Source: SIG299 sp964632165
GTDB taxonomy: Bacteria > Bacillota > Clostridia > Lachnospirales > Lachnospiraceae
Reading direction: 5' to 3'
Assembly: GCA_964632165.1 (NCBI GenBank)
Contig: CAZWCZ010000063.1
Location: 1-5,213 of the forward strand
Length of the DNA stretch: 5,213 bases
Shown here one piece after another: positions 1-5,213 of the stretch. Positions within the stretch are counted from its first letter, which is position 1, and every line of letters begins with the position of its first letter. A model generated the notes under the pieces. The model saw only the letters and a program-made list of their open reading frames with translations. It was not told where the DNA came from and searched no databases. A program made the translations under genes and the position numbers.

Positions 1-2
1 AT

Positions 3-1049
3 AACGCAAAGGAAGGTGAAAGAATGAAATTTGATGCTATTGTTGGTAATCCACCGTATCAAGTTGAAGGTGGTTCTGGTGGTAGTAATGATGCTCCCAT
101 TTATCAATTATTTGCCACATCAGCGGAAGATATAAAAGCTAATTACGTATCTTTAATAATGCCGTCAAGATGGTTTGCAGCAGGCCGTGAAAACTTACTT
201 GGTGAATTTCGTTCAAGAATGATTAATAATAGTAGGCTTGAAAAGTTAATTGTATTTTCTAATGCTACAGATATTTTTGTGAATGTAGAAATAAAAGGAG
301 GAATATGCTATTATCTTATAAATAATAACTACAAAGGAAAGTGTTGTTATATTTTGCATGAAGATTCTTCAATTATTGAATCAATGAGAGATTTGACAAC
401 ATTTGATATTATTATTCGTAATCCTCATTTAGCAGAAATAGTACAGAAAATAATCAACTTTAAAAATGTAGGCTATGTAGATTCTATTATATCCAACGAT
501 ACACCTTTTGGCATATCATCTAACCCGAAATCAAGTAAAAAGAATCCAATGAAAGTTTATGAAGATTGCAACGCTCAACATAACACAAAGTTATATCATA
601 TTGAAAAACTTGTTCGAAAAGTTGAATATGTTGATAGAAATTATATTACTAAAAATTCTAAATATATTGATAAGTGCAAAGTCTTCATACCTGGTGCCGG
701 AGGTTCTGGAAATGATCCTTATGTTTTAGGAAAGCCTATTGTTGCTCCTTCTAACTCTGTTTGCTCACAGTCATTTTTATTTGCCGCATTTGATGATGAA
801 ATCCAAGCAAATAATTTTAAATCATATCTATTAACCAAATTTTTTAGAACATTGGTTTCGGCTATAAAAATATCACAATCAGCACCTAATAGAGTATATA
901 AATTTGTACCTATTCAGGATTTTACAAATAGTTCGGATATAGATTGGTCAAAGTCTATTACAGAAATTGATAAGCAACTTTATAATAAATATGGTTTAAC
1001 CCAAGATGAAATAGACTACATTGAAAATAAAATTAAACATATGGAGTAA
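3..1049 (+). CDS. Eco57I-type N6-adenine DNA methyltransferase, C-terminal part (probably 5'-partial at window edge)
   Basis: Probable DNA adenine methyltransferase that transfers a methyl group from S-adenosylmethionine to N6 of adenine, as part of a restriction-modification or defence system. Numbering from the ATG at base 24, the catalytic motif IV NPPY is at residues 9-12 in the context FDAIVGNPPYQ. PSRWF (47-51) and IKGGICYYL (90-98) follow, typical of the Eco57I_RM/COG1002 family. Residues about 155-300 look like a target-recognition region, and the end (IDKQLYNKYGL, 315-325) is a familiar tail of this family. SAM-binding motif I, which normally precedes NPPY, is absent. The frame stays open upstream to base 3 (NAKEGER before the Met), so the gene probably continues to the left of the window. 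Alternatively, ATG 24 is a true start: it has the Shine-Dalgarno-like AAGGTG at 13-18, giving a 341-residue protein that would need a partner to bind SAM. The family is well supported; the start and target site are unknown. Confidence 0.85.
   Translation, partial: NAKEGERMKFDAIVGNPPYQVEGGSGGSNDAPIYQLFATSAEDIKANYVSLIMPSRWFAAGRENLLGEFRSRMINNSRLEKLIVFSNATDIFVNVEIKGGICYYLINNNYKGKCCYILHEDSSIIESMRDLTTFDIIIRNPHLAEIVQKIINFKNVGYVDSIISNDTPFGISSNPKSSKKNPMKVYEDCNAQHNTKLYHIEKLVRKVEYVDRNYITKNSKYIDKCKVFIPGAGGSGNDPYVLGKPIVAPSNSVCSQSFLFAAFDDEIQANNFKSYLLTKFFRTLVSAIKISQSAPNRVYKFVPIQDFTNSSDIDWSKSITEIDKQLYNKYGLTQDEIDYIENKIKHME
11..18 (+). promoter_or_regulatory. Possible Shine-Dalgarno before ATG 24
   Basis: GGAAGGTG ends five bases before the ATG at 24, the right spacing for a ribosome-binding site. 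The same bases also read in frame as coding sequence (KEG), so the match may be coincidental. It is listed because it is the only evidence for starting the methyltransferase inside the window rather than upstream of it. Confidence 0.35.
1043..1046 (+). promoter_or_regulatory. Ribosome-binding site of the OLD nuclease gene, inside the methyltransferase 3' end
   Basis: GGAG lies six bases before the ATG at 1053 and overlaps the last sense codons and stop of the methyltransferase (ATG GAG TAA, 1041-1049). The intergenic gap is only 3 bases (1050-1052). Ribosomes finishing the first gene would therefore uncover or directly reuse this site, which implies translational coupling and supports ATG 1053 as the real start. 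Confidence 0.7.
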
Positions 1050-1052
1050 TAT

Positions 1053-3221
1053 ATGTATTTAAAGAAAATAGAAATCAATAATTACAGACAACTTCAAAAT
1101 GTGACATTGGATTTTCAAAGAAATTTAACCGTTTTAGCAGGACCAAATAATAGTGGAAAAACCACACTTATTTCAGTGTTAAAAGGTGTGTTTCATGATA
1201 AAAATTTTAAATTATCTTATAGTGATATACCAACACATTTGTCAGTTGCTTGGATAGATAAAGTCTTTTCACTGTTTCAAACAATTATCTTGAACAATGA
1301 TAGAGAAAACGGTGTGACTCAAATCATTAAAAAACTTTCTACTGATGATCAATTTAAAGATGACTTTATCATTTCAAAATTTTATGTTAAGATTCAAGTT
1401 GATTATAGTCAAGGAAATGATGAAATACAAAATTTTGCCGATTATATTATGGATTTAGACAATGATAAAAATTCTTTTTATTTCATATATCAGTTTGAGC
1501 CTTCTATAAGTTTGTTTGAAAAGTCACTTGCCGAACAATATGATAAAATCAAATCAAAGTTTGGAGACCTTGAAAAAGAAGATTGTGCCGAAAAGGAGAC
1601 TAAAAAGCACTCCATTAAAGAATCCATGTTAAAGTTATACTGTTCGTGTCTTCAGGAAAAAGTATATTTTACAAATAATGCTTATAAAACCTTGAATGTT
1701 ATCGACTTATCTGACTTTAAACAACTTTTTTATTTTCAAAATATAAAAGCGGTTCGTGATCTTGATGATGTTGAAAATGATTCGACAAAGGCGGTTAGCA
1801 AAAGAATTGTTTCGTTATTAAAAAATGATGCGGATTGGATAGAAAAAACCAAAAGCTTACCCGAACAAATTTTACGTCAGATTATAAATTCAAATGTAAA
1901 AGATACTATCAAAAATTCGTCCATTTTATCTTTGAATAGCACAGTACAATCAATTTCTCAAACAAGTGGCGGGTATGTTGGAAAAATACAACTTGAAATG
2001 GATGTTAATGAATCTGATATTGAAGACTTTATTCAAAGAATAACTTATGCCAAATATGATATAGATGGGCTATTATTAAGCGAGTCTTCACAAGGTTTAG
2101 GATTTAGTAATCTAATATATTTACATCTTCGCTTAGAAGAATATTTAAAATCCGTTGACAGCAAAAAAGTAAATATATTTTTTGTAGAAGAACCTGAAGC
2201 TCATATGCATCCGCAAATGCAAAATATTTTCATTCGATACTTAAGGGATTTTTATAAAAGTAAAAATATACAAGGATTAATTACTACACATTCTAATGAA
2301 ATAGTTAAAGATGTAGGATTGGAAAATTTAAGAGTATTGCGTCAAACAGAAAAATCCAAGAGCGAATTGTTTGACCTTAGTACCTTCAAAGAATCATTAA
2401 AAAATATTACTGAAGAAGTAGATGAAGATACCTCTTTCATTTTAGAAAACTTTTTTGATTGGTTCTTTGAAATTGGTTATTCAGAAATTATTTTTGCTGA
2501 TAAAGTTGTGTTATATGAAGGAGATACCGAACGTCTTTATATTCGTAAACTACTGAATTTGGATAAATTCTCTTCTCTTAAAAATAGTTACATCGCATTT
2601 ATTCAAGTTGGTGGTGCTTATGCTTATAATTACAAAAAACTGCTTGAAAAACTTAAAATCAAAACTTTGATAATTACAGATTTAGACTATGATAAAGCAG
2701 TTACAACCCCTGAAGAAGCAAAGAAAACTTGTAGTTCTAATTCTACAATAAATAAATTTTATAATTTGAAACTTCAGGCAGAGAGGCAGGAACGAGAACC
2801 AACAGAAGGACACGCTGGAAAAATTGTGGAAAAGAATCCGACTATTTCAGACCTGTATTCGTGGCAATCTTCTACAGATTATAAAACTATAGTTAACGAA
2901 ATCATTTATGTAGCATTTCAAGACGCAGAGAGTACGGCTCGTACTTTAGAAGAAGCCATGCTTTCAAAGTTACTTACAATAAATGTATTTACAAAATACA
3001 AGCGGAGTGAATGGCAAAAAATTAGGAAAGAACACAAGATTGCATTTACAATTCCCCATAATAATAAAGGCGAAGAAGATAGCAAGTTTACGATAAGAGA
3101 TATTGTAGATGCAACTTCTGGAAATAAAACGGATTTTATGTATTCGGTAATACTTAATTGCAAAGAAGAAACAATGCTTCCGACATACATAGAAAAGGGG
3201 TTAAAATGGCTGATGGAATAA
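1053..3221 (+). CDS. OLD-family ATP-dependent endonuclease (ABC ATPase + TOPRIM), GajA-like
   Basis: Predicted cytoplasmic DNA endonuclease of the class 2 OLD family (COG3593-like), the family of Gabija GajA. The ATPase half has the opening strand MYLKKIEINNYR (1-12), Walker A GPNNSGKTT (30-38, Lys36), a signature-like SSQGLG (345-350), Walker B FFVEEPEAHMHP (377-388) and the switch histidine in TTHS (411-414). The TOPRIM half has YEGDTE (488-493, Glu489 and Glu493 likely metal ligands), a VGG turn (519-521), the acidic DLD (543-545), RTLEEAM (630-636), and a late lysine in KTDF (692-695) before the usual family ending (PTYIEKGLKWL, 710-720). The nuclease thus appears intact. At 722 residues it is longer than the 578-residue GajA prototype. 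Extra length lies in the ATPase insert (about 45-300, including a charged helical stretch at 155-205) and in the TOPRIM domain (about 550-625). The gene is coupled to its neighbours on both sides. The family call is firm; assignment to Gabija itself is an inference from the helicase next door. Confidence 0.9.
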   Translation: MYLKKIEINNYRQLQNVTLDFQRNLTVLAGPNNSGKTTLISVLKGVFHDKNFKLSYSDIPTHLSVAWIDKVFSLFQTIILNNDRENGVTQIIKKLSTDDQFKDDFIISKFYVKIQVDYSQGNDEIQNFADYIMDLDNDKNSFYFIYQFEPSISLFEKSLAEQYDKIKSKFGDLEKEDCAEKETKKHSIKESMLKLYCSCLQEKVYFTNNAYKTLNVIDLSDFKQLFYFQNIKAVRDLDDVENDSTKAVSKRIVSLLKNDADWIEKTKSLPEQILRQIINSNVKDTIKNSSILSLNSTVQSISQTSGGYVGKIQLEMDVNESDIEDFIQRITYAKYDIDGLLLSESSQGLGFSNLIYLHLRLEEYLKSVDSKKVNIFFVEEPEAHMHPQMQNIFIRYLRDFYKSKNIQGLITTHSNEIVKDVGLENLRVLRQTEKSKSELFDLSTFKESLKNITEEVDEDTSFILENFFDWFFEIGYSEIIFADKVVLYEGDTERLYIRKLLNLDKFSSLKNSYIAFIQVGGAYAYNYKKLLEKLKIKTLIITDLDYDKAVTTPEEAKKTCSSNSTINKFYNLKLQAERQEREPTEGHAGKIVEKNPTISDLYSWQSSTDYKTIVNEIIYVAFQDAESTARTLEEAMLSKLLTINVFTKYKRSEWQKIRKEHKIAFTIPHNNKGEEDSKFTIRDIVDATSGNKTDFMYSVILNCKEETMLPTYIEKGLKWLME
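3195..3200 (+). promoter_or_regulatory. Ribosome-binding site that fixes the helicase start at ATG 3206
   Basis: AAGGGG lies five bases before the ATG at 3206, inside the end of the nuclease gene. An upstream in-frame TTG at 3158 would add 16 residues, but I see no comparable site there, and the added residues (MQRRNNASDIHRKGVK) read like out-of-frame nuclease sequence. The ATG is therefore preferred. Confidence 0.7.
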
Positions 3222-5158
3222 GAAATAATACTTTTCTCATAAATGCACCTGCTGGTAGTGGAAAAACTACAACTATACGTAATATGTTAAAAACTATTTG
3301 TATAGGTAACTCTAATATAAAAGTCTTGTGCATCACCTATACAAATAGAGCTGCTGATGAACTGAAAAAAGATTTAAATAATTCTAATATCACGGTATGC
3401 ACTATTCACTCATATATTAATGATTTAATTTCTCCATTTTTCTCTGAAAAAGTTGTTGTAGATTTATATTGGAATATATTTGAACCAAGCATCGAAGAAA
3501 GAATTGCTAACCTTAAGAATGATGAAAAAATAAAGGTTAGTAACGAACATTATATAGAAAAATACGGAAGTTTATCAAAAGAAGTGGTTAGACAAAATTT
3601 GACGCATATTTCATACGGCGAAACTCCTTTTAGCGCTTTGTATTACGGTAAATTATCTCACGATGATCTATTAATGTTTGCTTTTAAATTGTCTGAAAAG
3701 CACCCAATTATCTTAAAGAAGATTTACGGAAAGTATAATTATATTTTTATTGATGAGTATCAAGACACATCCGCTTATGTATTGAAATTATTTCATACAG
3801 CAGTTAAAGGAAAAACAAAAGTTGACCTGTATTTGCTCGGAGATCGAATGCAACAAATATATCATAATTATGATGGTTCATTTGAGGCAGAATTTCAAAC
3901 ATTTGATACCACAAATAAATTAGATACTAATCATCGTTCAATAGCTGCTATAATCTCTATCCTCAACAATATTTATAATGACTCAAATTATAATCAAAAT
4001 CTATCTGAAGCAAATAAAGATATAAAATCTGATATTGCACCACGTATCATTATTTCAAAAAATCCCCCAAATACAATACAAGCAATACAAAAAGATTTTC
4101 CCAATACATTAATTTTGTACTTGATGAACAAAGAAAAGTATGAAGAAATTGGAGCATTAAATTTATACCAATGCTTCGACAAAATGGAAGCATATTCTTT
4201 TGGTAAAAAATATAGTCCGTCAGATGTATTATCGGATTTATCAGATGATAATCCCGATCCTTTAATGAAACTACTGTTTGTTATTTGCAAAATAGTTGCG
4301 TTATACAATACCGAGAATTTCGGAAATATTATCTCTTTGTGCAAAAGCCAATCTAAATTTTTCAATACTTCTACCTTTAGAATTAATAAGCATTCTGATA
4401 AAGCAATATTAAAAGAGAAATTAGAACAATTTGTAGCGTTATATAACATTGTGGAAAGTTCTATTACAAATGTGTTGGATAAATTACAGGAAGTAGAAAT
4501 AATAAAATCAGACGCATTAAAAGAGTTCAGAGAAAACGAAGAATATAAGCCACTATTTGATGTTAAAATTAAAGAAGTTTACAATTTATTTGAATATTTG
4601 AATATTCCTACAATATCCACACAACACGGCGTTAAAGGTGAAAGTCACACCTCTGTTGTCTTTTTTGCTAATGATAGTTACAACAATCCCAACGTTAGAA
4701 TGTACGACTTCTTTAATTTATGGTCTAATAAAGAATTTTCACTCACTACATTTGAAGAGTTTTATTATTCGTATATATCAGACGCAATGTCTTTACAGAG
4801 ACAAATTGGTATAAAAATAAGTGACTTAAAAAAAGACACTTATGTAACAAATCAGACGATCATTCAAAATGCTTGTAATGCAGCTTTGGCAAAATATAAA
4901 AACGCTATCTTTGAGTTTATCTGTAAGAAAGATTTTGAAACATATTTGAGCAAACAGAATGTAACTGCTGCAAAAGATATATTTAAAGTTTCAAAGGTCG
5001 AAGGTGTTTTAACAGCATATAAATTATTCTATGTAGGTTGTTCTCGTGCAAGAAAGAATTTAAGTATTATTGTTGATGAAAGCAAAATTTCAACATATAA
5101 AGATGCTTTTATAAAAAAGTCAAAAGATGTTGGCTTTAATGTGGAATTTGATAACTAA
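3206..5158 (+). CDS. UvrD/Rep-like superfamily 1A DNA helicase, GajB-like
   Basis: Predicted ATP-dependent 3'-5' DNA helicase or translocase, likely the partner of the OLD nuclease just upstream, as GajB is of GajA. From ATG 3206 it has 650 residues with all main SF1A motifs: Walker A APAGSGKTT (14-22, Lys20), Ia CITYTNRAADEL (42-53), TIHS (66-69), the domain 1B sequence LSHDDLL (150-156), motif II FIDEYQD (181-187), motif III LGDRMQQIY (211-219), motif IV NHRS (242-245), motif V TQHGVKGES (472-480) and motif VI FYVGCSRARK (608-617, arginine finger candidates Arg614/Arg616). Only 13 residues precede Walker A, and no clear Q motif is seen. Spacers at 246-470 and 481-607 are long and divergent, so the 2A/2B domains cannot be bounded by eye. 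It is longer than the 494-residue GajB prototype and near UvrD in size. Its start overlaps the nuclease gene by 16 bases. A housekeeping PcrA/UvrD role is unlikely given the context. Confidence 0.9.
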   Translation: MADGIRNNTFLINAPAGSGKTTTIRNMLKTICIGNSNIKVLCITYTNRAADELKKDLNNSNITVCTIHSYINDLISPFFSEKVVVDLYWNIFEPSIEERIANLKNDEKIKVSNEHYIEKYGSLSKEVVRQNLTHISYGETPFSALYYGKLSHDDLLMFAFKLSEKHPIILKKIYGKYNYIFIDEYQDTSAYVLKLFHTAVKGKTKVDLYLLGDRMQQIYHNYDGSFEAEFQTFDTTNKLDTNHRSIAAIISILNNIYNDSNYNQNLSEANKDIKSDIAPRIIISKNPPNTIQAIQKDFPNTLILYLMNKEKYEEIGALNLYQCFDKMEAYSFGKKYSPSDVLSDLSDDNPDPLMKLLFVICKIVALYNTENFGNIISLCKSQSKFFNTSTFRINKHSDKAILKEKLEQFVALYNIVESSITNVLDKLQEVEIIKSDALKEFRENEEYKPLFDVKIKEVYNLFEYLNIPTISTQHGVKGESHTSVVFFANDSYNNPNVRMYDFFNLWSNKEFSLTTFEEFYYSYISDAMSLQRQIGIKISDLKKDTYVTNQTIIQNACNAALAKYKNAIFEFICKKDFETYLSKQNVTAAKDIFKVSKVEGVLTAYKLFYVGCSRARKNLSIIVDESKISTYKDAFIKKSKDVGFNVEFDN

Positions 5159-5174
5159 TAATATAATCTATAGT

Positions 5175-5213
5175 TTGGCGGAAGGAGTAAAATCCAACCG
5201 CCAATTTTTATTT
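5175..5213 (+). terminator. Rho-independent terminator closing the operon
   Basis: A perfect 7-bp stem pairs TTGGCGG (5175-5181) with CCGCCAA (5198-5204). Inside it, GGA (5184-5186) can pair with TCC (5193-5195) around a six-base loop, separated from the outer stem by an AA/AA internal loop. A T-rich run TTTTTATTT (5205-5213) follows directly. It starts 17 bases after the helicase stop, so it would end a transcript carrying all three genes. There is no matching A-rich tract on the left, so it looks one-directional. The window ends within or just after the T tract. Confidence 0.85.

Noticed and set aside
2918..3190. Minus-strand open frame of 90 codons
   Set aside because: It lies entirely inside the nuclease gene, opposite its conserved TOPRIM-side C-terminus, shows no recognisable domain and is best explained as an antisense shadow.
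3158..3205. TTG start at 3158 for the helicase, adding 16 residues
   Set aside because: There is no good ribosome-binding site at the right distance, the added residues do not resemble helicase sequence, and ATG 3206 has AAGGGG five bases upstream with a family-typical N-terminus leading into Walker A.
3154..3336. Minus-strand open frame of 60 codons across the nuclease-helicase junction
   Set aside because: It is antisense to the nuclease C-terminus and the helicase Walker A region. Its hydrophobic look comes from complementing the coding strand; I see no independent evidence of a gene.
3994..4449. Minus-strand open frame of 151 codons
   Set aside because: It is antisense to the divergent middle of the helicase. 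It is fairly long because the DNA is AT-rich in the right phase, but it has no family motif, and both flanks are firmly coding on the + strand.
5162..5167. TATAAT resembling a -10 promoter element after the helicase stop
   Set aside because: No -35 hexamer is found at 16-18 bases (TTGGCT at 5130 is too far and TTGATA at 5148 too near), and it lies directly before the terminator. Such matches are expected by chance in this AT-rich DNA.
1..5213. Search for CRISPR repeats, tRNA/rRNA, insertion-sequence ends and attachment sites
   Set aside because: No spaced direct repeats, cloverleaf-like sequences, transposase or integrase motifs, or paired terminal inverted repeats were noticed. The only clear inverted repeat is the terminator.

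Overview
The window is AT-rich DNA on which every recognisable gene lies on the + strand. Good Shine-Dalgarno sequences, TAA stops, TGG-only tryptophan (no in-frame TGA) and a final intrinsic terminator suggest a low-GC Bacillota such as a clostridial or related host. That placement is an inference from composition, not an identification.

Layout: (1) about 3-1049, the C-terminal part of an Eco57I-type (COG1002-like) N6-adenine DNA methyltransferase. It begins at the catalytic NPPY motif, and its frame is open to the left edge. (2) 1053-3221, a 722-residue OLD-family protein with an ABC-type ATPase head and a TOPRIM nuclease domain. (3) 3206-5158, a 650-residue UvrD/Rep-like SF1A helicase with all main helicase motifs. 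(4) 5175-5213, a rho-independent terminator. There is no gene-free stretch longer than about 60 bases.

The OLD nuclease followed directly by a UvrD-like helicase is the architecture of class 2 OLD systems, whose best-known member is the Gabija anti-phage system (GajA + GajB). Both proteins are clearly longer than the Bacillus cereus VD045 prototypes (578 and 494 residues), so this is best called a Gabija-like pair rather than a confirmed Gabija locus.

The point of most interest is the methyltransferase. It sits 3 bases upstream of the nuclease gene, and the ribosome-binding site of the nuclease gene lies inside the methyltransferase's last codons. The nuclease and helicase genes overlap by 16 bases. 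The three genes therefore look like one translationally coupled transcript ending at the terminator. This raises the possibility of a composite defence system in which a DNA methyltransferase marks self DNA for a GajAB-like nuclease-helicase effector. The duller alternative is a restriction-modification gene lying next to a Gabija-like pair in a defence island. The sequence upstream of base 1 would help decide between them.
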